Both the position numbers and the translations under genes were made by a program. A DNA stretch of 64,000 nt from JANQRV01 sp964533785 (GTDB lineage Bacteria; Bacteroidota; Bacteroidia; Chitinophagales; Saprospiraceae), in NCBI GenBank assembly GCA_964533785.1, contig CAZHNG010000001.1, forward strand, positions 1-64,000, read 5' to 3'. Positions 45,821 through 53,945 of this stretch are shown one piece after another. Each line of letters starts with the position of its first letter. Within the stretch, counting starts at the first letter, position 1. The notes beneath the pieces were generated by a model, which had not been told where the DNA came from, searched no databases, and saw only the letters and a list, made by a program, of their open reading frames with translations.

Positions 45821-46495
45821 ATGAGTAACGTCCGTATTGAAGAAAGCTGGAAAACCGTTTTAAGAGACGAATTTCACCAACCCTATTTCCAGAGCCTTGC
45901 CACCTTTCTAAAGAACGAAAAAACAGCCGGTAAGGTGATCTACCCTCCTGGGTCTTTGATCTTTAATGCCTTTGATTCTACGCCTTTTGAGGAGGTGAAA
46001 GTGGTTATTCTTGGGCAGGATCCATATCACAATCCAGGTGAAGCGATGGGGCTTTCTTTTTCCGTTCCAAAGAGCAAAAGAATTCCACCCTCTCTCGTGA
46101 ATATTTACAAAGAATTGAAGGCGGACCTGGGTATTCCTATCCCTAAACACGGTGATCTTACCAAGTGGGCGGAACAAGGCGTTTTCCTACTGAATGCTAT
46201 GTTGACGGTTGAACACAAAAAAGCGGGCGCTCACCGGAAAATCGGCTGGCAAGACTTTACGAATGCTGTGATCAAAAAGCTTTCTGATGAAAGAGAAAAC
46301 CTTGTTTTTTTGCTGTGGGGGAATTTTGCCCGTAAGAAAAAAGCCCTTATCGACAATTCCCGCCATTTGGTACTGGAAGCAGCCCACCCTTCTCCGTTGG
46401 CCGGTAATGCTTTCAGCGGTTGCCATCATTTTTCCAAGGCCAATGAGTATTTAGTGCAATATGGAATAGAGCCCATCGACTGGAGTATCGATTAA
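45821..46495 (+). CDS. ung: uracil-DNA glycosylase
   Basis: Ung removes uracil from DNA as the first step of base-excision repair. The 224-residue protein holds the water-activating motif GQDPYH (65-70, catalytic Asp67), the uracil-specificity segment GLSFSVP, LLWGNFARKK, and the late HPSPLAG loop with the catalytic histidine. This is full family-1 length and motif set. It lies on the opposite strand from the tRNA-Arg with 95 bases between them. It is monocistronic or followed by the DUF423 gene after 188 bases. Confidence 0.97.
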   Translation: MSNVRIEESWKTVLRDEFHQPYFQSLATFLKNEKTAGKVIYPPGSLIFNAFDSTPFEEVKVVILGQDPYHNPGEAMGLSFSVPKSKRIPPSLVNIYKELKADLGIPIPKHGDLTKWAEQGVFLLNAMLTVEHKKAGAHRKIGWQDFTNAVIKKLSDERENLVFLLWGNFARKKKALIDNSRHLVLEAAHPSPLAGNAFSGCHHFSKANEYLVQYGIEPIDWSID

Positions 46496-46686
46496 ATACG
46501 ACACAACATTGTTATTCAGCATAAAAAAGCTCATTATCATTAATAAATCAAGATTTTCAAGTATATTTGTGTAATCATACCACCTGCTAGAGATCCTTTT
46601 TTTCCTTCACCATAGCATCCATAGGATCTATAAGTATACAAACTCGTAATACCAACAACATTTTATTGTCTTAACTACTTTAAGTG

Positions 46687-47103
46687 ATGAGAAAGCTATT
46701 TCTTAGAATTGGCAGTTTATTTGCCTTGGTTTCGGTTGCCTTAGGAGCTTTCGGCTCCCATGGTCTTGCTGAGATCTTAACCTTAGATCAATTGAGAATA
46801 TTCGAGATTGGCGTTCGTTATCAATTCTTTCACGCTATTGCCATCTTTGCTTTGGGGTCTTTGTTGTATTACCGCAAAACGAAGCTCATGGTATTTGCAG
46901 GATGGATATTTACAGCAGGTATCATTTTATTCTCAGGGTCCTTATACGTTCTCTCCGTGCAAGAGCTACTTAACGCACCAAAGGAAGTGGTCGGTCCTAT
47001 AACCCCAATTGGCGGTACTTTACTCATTTCGGGGTGGGCTTTGCTTTTCATTTCGACCTTTCAAGAAAATGAGAAGCTTTACAAAAAGAAGAGAACCGAA
47101 TAA
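46687..47103 (+). CDS. DUF423 family inner-membrane protein
   Basis: The 138-residue protein has four membrane segments and the DUF423 hallmarks: an N-terminal GSLFALVSVALGAFGSHGL, then FHAIAIFALG, and the ending TPIGGTLLISGWALLF. It belongs with E. coli YgdD-type small membrane proteins of unknown function. A GTG one codon upstream could also start it, but the ATG at 46687 is preferred. No operon partner is evident. Confidence 0.9.
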   Translation: MRKLFLRIGSLFALVSVALGAFGSHGLAEILTLDQLRIFEIGVRYQFFHAIAIFALGSLLYYRKTKLMVFAGWIFTAGIILFSGSLYVLSVQELLNAPKEVVGPITPIGGTLLISGWALLFISTFQENEKLYKKKRTE

Positions 47104-47238
47104 GAGCTTGTTTTGGTTTTATGAGCCAGTATTTATTTCTTAAAAAATGCTGGTGATGTGTTGAAACTGAAAGACAGGTGCTACATTCTATACTAAAATT
47201 GCTTTTGCTGGTATTTAATCAGAGTGAACACCCTATGT

Positions 47239-47514
47239 CTAAACGATATCTTCATTGATTGGCTCCATCTTTTCTTTTGCATTTACCCGGTTTCGCCACC
47301 AAACGAAGCCGATGATGCCAATAATAAGATAAGGTGTAGCCAGCATATACAGTATTCCGTTGTTTAAACCACGCCCGGCAGTACCGCCGTTTTCGAGGTT
47401 ACTTTCGGCGGCCATTCTACACATTGGACATTGAGCATAAATGTCTGCCGACAGCAGCATAAACACAAGAACCATTAATACCGTCAATGCAATTTTTATA
47501 TTTGATCTTCTCAT
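47239..47514 (-). CDS. small CPMC-motif membrane protein at the end of the oxidase operon
   Basis: This 91-residue protein has an N-terminal hydrophobic signal/anchor ending near IYAQ, then the motif CPMCRMAAE, a glycine-rich LENGGTAGRGLNNGILYML, and a second membrane helix YLIIGIIGFVWW. A C-P-x-C pair facing the periplasm plus two membrane segments hints at metal (copper) or thiol handling during oxidase assembly. That is inferred from position: it is the last gene, 48 bases after the DUF420 gene. I do not know a named family for it. Confidence 0.7.
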   Translation of the reverse strand: MRRSNIKIALTVLMVLVFMLLSADIYAQCPMCRMAAESNLENGGTAGRGLNNGILYMLATPYLIIGIIGFVWWRNRVNAKEKMEPINEDIV

Positions 47515-47562
47515 AATGACTATTTTTTTCCTTATTAAAAATAAAAAGTTTTAATCATTTTC

Positions 47563-48141
47563 TCAACCGTAATACGGCATTAGGAGAAAATAACAGATCG
47601 GGCCTGTAACAGCTACGTATAACCACAATGGGAACACCCATTTAGCCATCCTACGGTGCTTTTCAATCTGATTCGTGTATGCCCGGATAAAAGTAAACAG
47701 GATAAAAGGCAAAGAAGCTGCCGCCAGAACAATATGGCTGATCAGTAAAACTAAGTATATCGTTCTTGAAGAGCCCACTTCCAACCGCTCGGTTTCAGAC
47801 AATATACCATCATGGTTAATATCACCGTAGATAGTGGCAGGATTGGTAAAATGATATACTACGTAGGCTAAAAGAAAAAGTACCGAAAAAATCAATGCGG
47901 AGAACATCATCCGTTGATGCGCCTGAATTTTCTTTTGCTTGATAAAAACAAATCCAATGATCAATGCTATTGCCGTAAGCGCATTAAGTGCGGAGTAAAA
48001 AGGGGGCAAAAAGCTAAAATCCCATCCTGCCGGCAGATCCAGCTTTACGCTGCGCATTAACCCTACCAGGAATAAAACAATTGCAGTTACTACCCAGGTA
48101 GCAATGTTCAATTGTTTTGCTAGTTTTAGACTCTTTTCCAT
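47563..48141 (-). CDS. DUF420 membrane protein, probable CtaM-like oxidase assembly factor
   Basis: The 192-residue protein has five membrane segments and the DUF420 pattern FYSALNALTAIALIIGFVFIKQKKIQAHQRMMFSA with conserved histidines near membrane ends, and LVLLISHIVLAAASLPFILF in the C-terminal half. DUF420 includes CtaM (YozB) of Firmicutes, required for functional cytochrome a-type oxidases. It begins two bases after the SCO-like gene ends, so the two are co-translated. Position and family agree on a role in oxidase biogenesis. Confidence 0.86.
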   Translation of the reverse strand: MEKSLKLAKQLNIATWVVTAIVLFLVGLMRSVKLDLPAGWDFSFLPPFYSALNALTAIALIIGFVFIKQKKIQAHQRMMFSALIFSVLFLLAYVVYHFTNPATIYGDINHDGILSETERLEVGSSRTIYLVLLISHIVLAAASLPFILFTFIRAYTNQIEKHRRMAKWVFPLWLYVAVTGPICYFLLMPYYG

Positions 48142-48143
48142 AG

Positions 48144-48779
48144 TTATTTTTCAGTCTCTCTTTTTACAACGGGGTCTTCCGTTCCCTTTCTTGGTGTTAA
48201 TACAGACACGTGTTCCACCAGGCGTTTCATATCTTCTGGAGAATTGACATAACAATTCCTTACATTCAACGTAGGATCAACAACAACGAAATCCATTTGT
48301 TGCCCGGTACAATGGTAAGATTTCACCTTGATATTCTGCAATTGAGCTTCGCCCACTTGCAGAAAGGTGCAGTAAGGATTATTTTGCAAATATTTTTCGT
48401 GGTATTGCTCAATATTCGTACGATCATTGGTATTTATGAGAAAATGCACCTTATCGGTTTTCCCGAATTGATCCACCAGTTTATTCAAGTTCTCTCCGAT
48501 CTCTACAGCGTAGGGGCTATCAAGCCGGTCCAAAAAACTCGTTACTACTACACTACCTTTCAAGTCCGCCAGTGCAAAACTTTCTTTCTCAAACGGCACA
48601 AAAGCATATCCACCAACTACCCCCAGATCACTCAGGTCATTGAGAATTTCCAACCGGTAATTGTAACCTTTTTGTAAATAGTACCAGGATCCCAGCGGTA
48701 AACCAACCAGAATTAAGGATAAGGCCACTAATTGGAAGATAAACCTGCGTGGATTCCTGCCTTGTTTTTCATTACTCAT
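48144..48779 (-). CDS. SCO1/SenC-like membrane-anchored thioredoxin-fold protein lacking CxxxC
   Basis: A single N-terminal membrane anchor (about 12-32) leads to a periplasmic domain of thioredoxin-like plan: GVVGGYAFVPFEKESFALADLKGSVVVTSFLDR, then VHFLINTNDR, and FVVVDPTLNVRNCYVNSPEDM. This outline is that of SCO copper chaperones for the CuA site. At the position of the copper-binding C-x-x-x-C-P the sequence reads VVVTSFLDRLDSPYAV, with no cysteine. It may act as a scaffold or thiol-independent factor. It lies right after the terminator at 48841, upstream of DUF420. Confidence 0.72.
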   Translation of the reverse strand: MSNEKQGRNPRRFIFQLVALSLILVGLPLGSWYYLQKGYNYRLEILNDLSDLGVVGGYAFVPFEKESFALADLKGSVVVTSFLDRLDSPYAVEIGENLNKLVDQFGKTDKVHFLINTNDRTNIEQYHEKYLQNNPYCTFLQVGEAQLQNIKVKSYHCTGQQMDFVVVDPTLNVRNCYVNSPEDMKRLVEHVSVLTPRKGTEDPVVKRETEK

Positions 48780-48840
48780 TGTAAAACAATATTATTATAG
48801 AAGATGCCATTTTCTTCTCCACTATAAATTGATTTATAAA

Positions 48841-48876
48841 ACAAAAGGCCAAGAAATTTGGTTCCTGGCCTTTTGT
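48841..48876 (-). terminator. intrinsic terminator after oxidase subunit IV
   Basis: The 11-bp perfect stem ACAAAAGGCCA/TGGCCTTTTGT encloses a 14-base loop. On the minus strand a T-rich tail follows. It separates the structural oxidase genes from the assembly-factor genes, which therefore need read-through or their own promoter. Confidence 0.75.
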
Positions 48877-48901
48877 AATGGTAGTATCATCTTTTTTGAC
48901 C

Positions 48902-49330
48902 TTAGCTGTTTTGAATGTCCTCACCTATTCTGTATACCTCATTCATTCCGGTGGCATTCTGCTCTTCAACTGGTATTTCATTTTTTTGTTTGATCAAGGC
49001 TCTTCTTGCTTTCCAAGAATCTCCTTCCTGGAAAAAGGCGATAATGGCCCAAATAAGTAAAACCGTTGGTAATAATACGCTAAGGGCCAATCCTTTCACC
49101 TCGTAGCGCATGTGCATAAACTCATAAATGATGAAATAGGCTTTATAAAGAGAAAGAGCAATCAAAACAACTCCTACAATGTAGGCTACAGCAGTGATTT
49201 CATCGACTCCGCCAATAATATATCCTTTACCAAAAAGAGAAAATAGTACCTCAACGATGGTTACAACTGCAAGCAGGCCGAGGCCAAAAAATACTTTTTT
49301 CTTTGATTCTTCGTATGAAAGATGTGCCAT
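48902..49330 (-). CDS. cytochrome c oxidase subunit IV family protein
   Basis: The 142-residue protein begins MAHLSYEESKKKVFFGLG and has three membrane segments with FEYIIYEFMHMRYE-like central loop (seen here as AYFIIYEFMHMRYEVKG), as in bacterial COX4-type small subunits. It has no redox centre and stabilises the oxidase. The C-terminal tail is hydrophilic. It is placed after the subunit III genes, separated from them by a 100-base gap with a hairpin that overlaps the preceding stop codon. Confidence 0.88.
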   Translation of the reverse strand: MAHLSYEESKKKVFFGLGLLAVVTIVEVLFSLFGKGYIIGGVDEITAVAYIVGVVLIALSLYKAYFIIYEFMHMRYEVKGLALSVLLPTVLLIWAIIAFFQEGDSWKARRALIKQKNEIPVEEQNATGMNEVYRIGEDIQNS

Positions 49331-49382
49331 GATTTTTATTTTTTAGACGCTAGATTTTAGCCCCTAGAGGGTATGGGGATGA

Positions 49383-49433
49383 TAGATAATAGTGTAAAAT
49401 ACAAAACTATTGAATTAGGTTTTACACTATCTA
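49383..49433 (-). terminator. hairpin at the end of the subunit III gene
   Basis: TAGATAATAGTGTAAAA and TTTTACACTATCTA form a long AT-rich stem around a loop of about 20 bases. Its 3' arm overlaps the stop codon of the subunit III gene. It may reduce expression of subunit IV or act as a processing site rather than a full stop. Confidence 0.5.
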
Positions 49434-50375
49434 TAATAAATAGAATACCAGGAATACGAATACCCAAACCAAGTCTACGAAGTGCCAGTAAAGCCCTATT
49501 TTTTCTACCATTTCGTAGCCATTACGACGAGCAACGTAGACACCACTGGCTGCGTTGATCATGATAATGAATAAGAATACAACGCCGGAAAATACGTGAA
49601 AACCGTGAAAACCTGTAATAAAGAAGAAAAGTGCACCGAAGGCTTTAGGACCAAAATCAGTCCTTGCTACTGCTGCCTCACCGGTTTCCTCGTCGACGTA
49701 TTGATAACGTCTGAAGATCCATCCTTCTTCAGTGGTACTATGATCACCTTCCTGAGCGACAGTCTCGGCAGCAGCTTCTTCTCCACCGTGCCCTTCTCCG
49801 TGTCCGCCGGCTTTATGGATTAAGTAAGTATCTCCTGCTTTAAAGCTTTCTCTGGTCTCTCCGGATTCGTAGGGATGTCCATGTTCATCATCAAGATATT
49901 CCCCATCTACCACGTGTGTACCAAAAGGGTTTGTCGTAACCGTCATGTGCTCCGTACCGATCAAATTAGTCCATTCCCATGCCTGGCAGCCCAAGAAGCC
50001 GGCTCCACCAAGGATAGTTAATAACATCCAGAAAACAACGCCGTTTTTATTCTCACGATGTCCTTCCTGTACCGCTCTTACCATCGTAACCGAACTAATG
50101 ATCAAAAGGAAAGACATAATGGTAACAAATATCAACGGTGCCCCGTGAACACCAAAAGGAGCCGTTGAAAACACCACATCCGGTACCGGCCAGGTGAAGC
50201 TACTAAAGCGCAAAGCACCATATGCGATTAAGAAACCGGCAAAAGTAAATGCGTCTGACAGCAGGAAGTACCACATCATCAACTTACCATAACTGGCTTT
50301 GAACGGGGACTTTGCTCCTGACCATGCATTGTCATCGATAACGTCTTGTTCTATTACAGGATCTGTTGATACCAT
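49431..50375 (-). CDS. ctaE: cytochrome c oxidase subunit III (long form)
   Basis: The 314-residue protein carries the seven-helix COX3 plan: SPFKASYGKLMMWYFLLSDAFTFAGFLIAYG at the start and GFHGFHVFSGV ... YWHFVDLVWVFVFLVFY at the end. Between the third and fourth helices lies a hydrophilic insert of about 100 residues rich in His, Glu and Gly. Similar inserts occur in other Bacteroidota homologues. Subunit III stabilises the binuclear site and proton uptake in subunit I. It directly follows a shorter subunit III paralogue (47-base gap). Confidence 0.93.
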   Translation of the reverse strand: MVSTDPVIEQDVIDDNAWSGAKSPFKASYGKLMMWYFLLSDAFTFAGFLIAYGALRFSSFTWPVPDVVFSTAPFGVHGAPLIFVTIMSFLLIISSVTMVRAVQEGHRENKNGVVFWMLLTILGGAGFLGCQAWEWTNLIGTEHMTVTTNPFGTHVVDGEYLDDEHGHPYESGETRESFKAGDTYLIHKAGGHGEGHGGEEAAAETVAQEGDHSTTEEGWIFRRYQYVDEETGEAAVARTDFGPKAFGALFFFITGFHGFHVFSGVVFLFIIMINAASGVYVARRNGYEMVEKIGLYWHFVDLVWVFVFLVFYLL

Positions 50376-50422
50376 TCGTTTGTTATTTTATTTGCTGTTT
50401 ACAGTTCCAAAATTAATATAAC

Positions 50423-51001
50423 CTATGATTGTATCACAAAAAATACGATTAAATATATCCAGAGAAAATCAACGAAATGCCAGTAAGTAAGCGTAAGCTC
50501 AAATCTTCTTTTCCGGACATCCGTTACTTTAAATTTTAGCGCAAAAGCGTGGATCATAGCTACTATTAACCCGACTATACCGCCTAGTACATGGGCAGCG
50601 TGGACCCAGGAGATCGCATAAACAAAATCCCCCGAAGGATTTGTCCGCAAAGGAATACCCATCTCCTTCAGTGCCGTCCATCCCTGGTATTGCATAATCA
50701 GGAAGGCGATCCCCAACGCGAAGCCGGCAAAAAGAAATAACTTATACCGTAGTTCCAGCCCTTTTTTAAAATTAACATAAGAAGTGTGGAGCGCAACACT
50801 ACTCAGCAATATTGCGATAGTACTCATAAAGAAAACATCCGGAATTGGAAATTCATACCAATTACCCGCCGCTCTTCTTACAATATAAGCACTGGTAAGC
50901 CCTGAAAATAACATGAGCATACTCGCGCATGCTACCCACATCGCAAATTTTTGAGGATGTATTTTGCTCCTGTTGTAAGAATTTGCCACTGTCGTCGCCA
51001 T
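50423..51001 (-). CDS. cytochrome c oxidase subunit III family protein (short form)
   Basis: The 192-residue protein has five membrane helices and COX3 hallmarks: KFAMWVACASMLMLFSGLTSAYIVR near the N-terminus, SWVHAAHVLGGIVGL in the middle and LTYWHFVDFLWIYLIVFF at the end. It lacks the first two helices of the long form. Two subunit III genes in a row are the usual arrangement in this phylum's ACIII-caa3 operon. It follows heme O synthase by 45 bases. The division of labour between the two is not known. Confidence 0.92.
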   Translation of the reverse strand: MATTVANSYNRSKIHPQKFAMWVACASMLMLFSGLTSAYIVRRAAGNWYEFPIPDVFFMSTIAILLSSVALHTSYVNFKKGLELRYKLFLFAGFALGIAFLIMQYQGWTALKEMGIPLRTNPSGDFVYAISWVHAAHVLGGIVGLIVAMIHAFALKFKVTDVRKRRFELTLTYWHFVDFLWIYLIVFFVIQS

Positions 51002-51046
51002 TTTTATTATTTAACGGTTAGTAAAATCCGTTGGCTTTTCTGTCTG

Positions 51047-51997
51047 TTAAAGTAGTTTATCAACCCATAATATTATGAGCACCAAAGGTATATAAAAGAA
51101 GGAAGTAAACATCAGCCGTAAAGCAGTTGCTCTGTTGAATTGCACATAAAACTTCCAGCTCTGCAAGGCGTATATCGTAGAAACCACAAAGACCAGTACA
51201 GTCGCCCCTATGCTTGTAATGCCAACAATATAAGGGATCCAGCTCGTGACCATTAAGAATAAAGCATAAAGTAAAGACTGTGTGCCTATCACTCTGCTGG
51301 GAGAATCATTCTTACTGGGCAAAAACTTATAACCTGCTTTGAGATAGTCTTTATGTCCCAACCAGCCGATTGACCAGAAATGAGGGAACTGCCAAAGAAA
51401 CTGGATCGTGAATAACAATAACTCTAAAACGGTCAATTCCCCTTGGGCAGCAACACTCCCGATCAATACCGGCATAGCTCCCGCAATCGCTCCAACTGTA
51501 ACAGCTGCTGGTGTCACCCGCTTTAAAGGCGTGTACAAAAAGGCATAAATAACAAGTGCCAACATACCAAAAAAAGCAGTCCAGGGATTAAATAACGCCA
51601 GAAGGGTGATCCCGATCATACTCATAAAACCTGCTGCTACCACGCCTTCGGAAATAGACATCCTTCCCGCCGCTAGTGGACGATCAGCTGTGCGCTGCAT
51701 AAGCTTATCATAATCTTTCTCTAAAACCTGGTTGAGTGCATTGGAAGCACCCGTTACCAAAAAACCGCCGATCGCAAGCGTCAAAACGTCCAGCCACGCA
51801 ACTAACGAAGGTGAAGCGATTAAAAAAGCAAGAACAGATGAGAATACAACCGTTAAGTTGAGCCTCAGCTTAACCAACTGCTTGTAGTCGCTTACTTTTA
51901 CTGCAAAGACACTTTGCTTTGCTTCAATGCTCGTATTCGTATTCAATGCCTTCTTGTATTTGTAAGCAAGTGCGTAAGCACCGTTTGGTGTACGCAC
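51047..51997 (-). CDS. ctaB: heme O synthase (protoheme IX farnesyltransferase)
   Basis: CtaB/CyoE adds a farnesyl tail to heme B to give heme O, the precursor of heme A for the oxidase. The protein has the UbiA prenyltransferase layout with the N-x-x-x-D-x-x-x-D region NQVLEKDYDKLMQRTADRPL, a second acidic motif, and eight or nine membrane helices, with HFWSIGWLGHKDYLKAG in the loop. The first in-frame start is a GTG at 51997 (316 aa); a TTG at 51946 would remove 17 unusual residues. No heme A synthase gene (ctaA) is in the window. Confidence 0.94.
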   Translation of the reverse strand: MRTPNGAYALAYKYKKALNTNTSIEAKQSVFAVKVSDYKQLVKLRLNLTVVFSSVLAFLIASPSLVAWLDVLTLAIGGFLVTGASNALNQVLEKDYDKLMQRTADRPLAAGRMSISEGVVAAGFMSMIGITLLALFNPWTAFFGMLALVIYAFLYTPLKRVTPAAVTVGAIAGAMPVLIGSVAAQGELTVLELLLFTIQFLWQFPHFWSIGWLGHKDYLKAGYKFLPSKNDSPSRVIGTQSLLYALFLMVTSWIPYIVGITSIGATVLVFVVSTIYALQSWKFYVQFNRATALRLMFTSFFYIPLVLIILWVDKLL

Positions 51998-52054
51998 CTG
52001 ATTACATTTTTATAATGAAATACTTTTCAATTTGTTATAATAATTGAACAAACC

Positions 52055-53905
52055 TTAGTGCCCCGGACTCTCATCATCCCCTACTGGTTTCACCTGAGGA
52101 ATAAACTCTTTACCATCTTTTCCGTAGTCATAAGCCCAGCGTTGTACTGATGGTAGATTACCTTCCCAGTTTCCGTGTCCGGCGTTAATTGGAGTCGTCC
52201 ATTCCAGGGTATTAGCTCCCCAAGGATTACGCACCGTCATTTTTTTGCCGTACCAAATGCTGTAGAAGAAATTAATAACGAATAATATCTGCAAAGCAAA
52301 TACAATCGCCGCGGCAATCGTAATAAACTGGTTCATGCCGTCGAAGTGACCGAATGTTGTAAAGCTGTCAAAACGGTAGTAGCGTCTTGGTACTCCAGCC
52401 ATCCCAAGGTAGTGCATAGGCCAGAAAATAGCATAAGCACCAACAAGCGTTCCCCAGAAGTGTATCTTCCCGAGTGTCTCATTCATAAATCTACCGTACA
52501 TTTTCGGGAACCAGTGATAAATACCCGCGAACATTCCGAAGAATGCGGCAATACCCATCACGATGTGGAAGTGAGCAACCACAAAGTAAGTATCATGCAT
52601 TTGTATATCAATGGCTGAGTTACCTAAGAAAATACCCGTCAAACCACCGGAAATAAACATCGATACAAACCCAATACCAAACAAGCTTGCGGAGTTAAAC
52701 CGGATACTACCTCCGTATAGGGTTGCAATCCAATTAAACACTTTCACCGCTGAAGGAACAGCGATAATCAATGTGAAAATCACAAAGAAGTTAGAAATGA
52801 ATGGATTTACACCCGACATGAACATATGGTGTGCCCACACGATGAAAGACAAGAAAGCAATTGCCAGAATGGAATAAACCATCGCTTTATATCCAAAGAT
52901 AGGCTTACGTGAATGTACGGATAATACTTCTGATACGATCCCCATCGCCGGCAGGATAATGATATATACCTCCGGGTGTCCGAGGAACCAGAATAAGTGT
53001 TGATAAAGTATCGGACTACCACCCACGTGATCCAATGCCTGACCACCAATAAAAATTTCACTCAGATAGAAACTTGTTCCTAAGCTGCGGTCAAACATAA
53101 CTAATAGGAGCCCCGAAACTAATACCGGAAATGACAGAAGACCGATTATAGCCGTAATGAAAAAAGACCAGATAGTTAGGGGCAGTCGCCACATACTCAT
53201 ACCCTTAGTCCGCAGGTTCAATACTGTTGTGATGTAATTAATACCTCCCAACAGTACCGAGACAACAAACAAGACCAAACTTACCACCCACAAAGTCATA
53301 CCGGCAGCCGAACCTGATGAAGCCTGCGGTAGCGCACTCAGCGGAGGATAGGCCGTCCATCCACCACTAAACGGTCCCGTACTTAGGAAGAGAGAAATGA
53401 ACATTACAATGCCTGCCAGGAAAAAGAACCAATAGGATAGCATATTCAGAAAAGGAGATGCCATATCCCTTGCACCAACCTGAAGAGGAATCAACAAATT
53501 ACTGAAAGTACCACTCAATCCTGCTGTTAATACGAAGAACACCAAAATAGTACCATGCATTGTGACTAATGCATAGTAAAATTGTGGGTCCAATGTACCT
53601 ACACCATCGTTTATGGTAATCCACTTACCTAGTAATGGTTTTATCCATGCCATATCGCCGTCAGGGAAACCAAGCTGTAATCTAAAAATGATAGACATTG
53701 CTGCCCCAATGATCGCCCAAAACATCCCGGTAATTAGAAATTGCTTCGCAATGATCTTGTGATCCTGACTGAAGATATAAGTATTAATAAAGTTAGATTG
53801 ATACTTATCACCATGGTGATGATCATGAAAATGGTCATCAAAACCATGCTGTTCTATCAGAACATCTTCTTCTGTTTTAGTCTGTGGTGTTTTTATATCA
53901 GCCAT
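52055..53905 (-). CDS. ctaD: cytochrome c oxidase subunit I
   Basis: The 616-residue catalytic subunit binds heme a and the heme a3-CuB oxygen-reducing site. Seen motifs are the long TM II heme region (ALVTMHGTILVFFVL), HPEVYIIILPAMGIVSEVL with the CuB histidine and the crosslinked tyrosine, WAHHMFMSG with two CuB histidines, and VAHFHIVMG with the heme ligands. A His-rich N-terminus (DDHFHDHHHGD) precedes the first helix. It lies 40 bases after the subunit II gene and 57 bases before ctaB, in an operon. Confidence 0.97.
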   Translation of the reverse strand: MADIKTPQTKTEEDVLIEQHGFDDHFHDHHHGDKYQSNFINTYIFSQDHKIIAKQFLITGMFWAIIGAAMSIIFRLQLGFPDGDMAWIKPLLGKWITINDGVGTLDPQFYYALVTMHGTILVFFVLTAGLSGTFSNLLIPLQVGARDMASPFLNMLSYWFFFLAGIVMFISLFLSTGPFSGGWTAYPPLSALPQASSGSAAGMTLWVVSLVLFVVSVLLGGINYITTVLNLRTKGMSMWRLPLTIWSFFITAIIGLLSFPVLVSGLLLVMFDRSLGTSFYLSEIFIGGQALDHVGGSPILYQHLFWFLGHPEVYIIILPAMGIVSEVLSVHSRKPIFGYKAMVYSILAIAFLSFIVWAHHMFMSGVNPFISNFFVIFTLIIAVPSAVKVFNWIATLYGGSIRFNSASLFGIGFVSMFISGGLTGIFLGNSAIDIQMHDTYFVVAHFHIVMGIAAFFGMFAGIYHWFPKMYGRFMNETLGKIHFWGTLVGAYAIFWPMHYLGMAGVPRRYYRFDSFTTFGHFDGMNQFITIAAAIVFALQILFVINFFYSIWYGKKMTVRNPWGANTLEWTTPINAGHGNWEGNLPSVQRWAYDYGKDGKEFIPQVKPVGDDESPGH

Positions 53906-53945
53906 TAGTCATTATATTTATCAACACTCCCAACTGGGAAAATAA

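Noticed and set aside
50423..51001. Truncated or duplicated subunit III pseudogene
   Set aside because: The short form is intact with conserved helices and is a regular member of this operon type.
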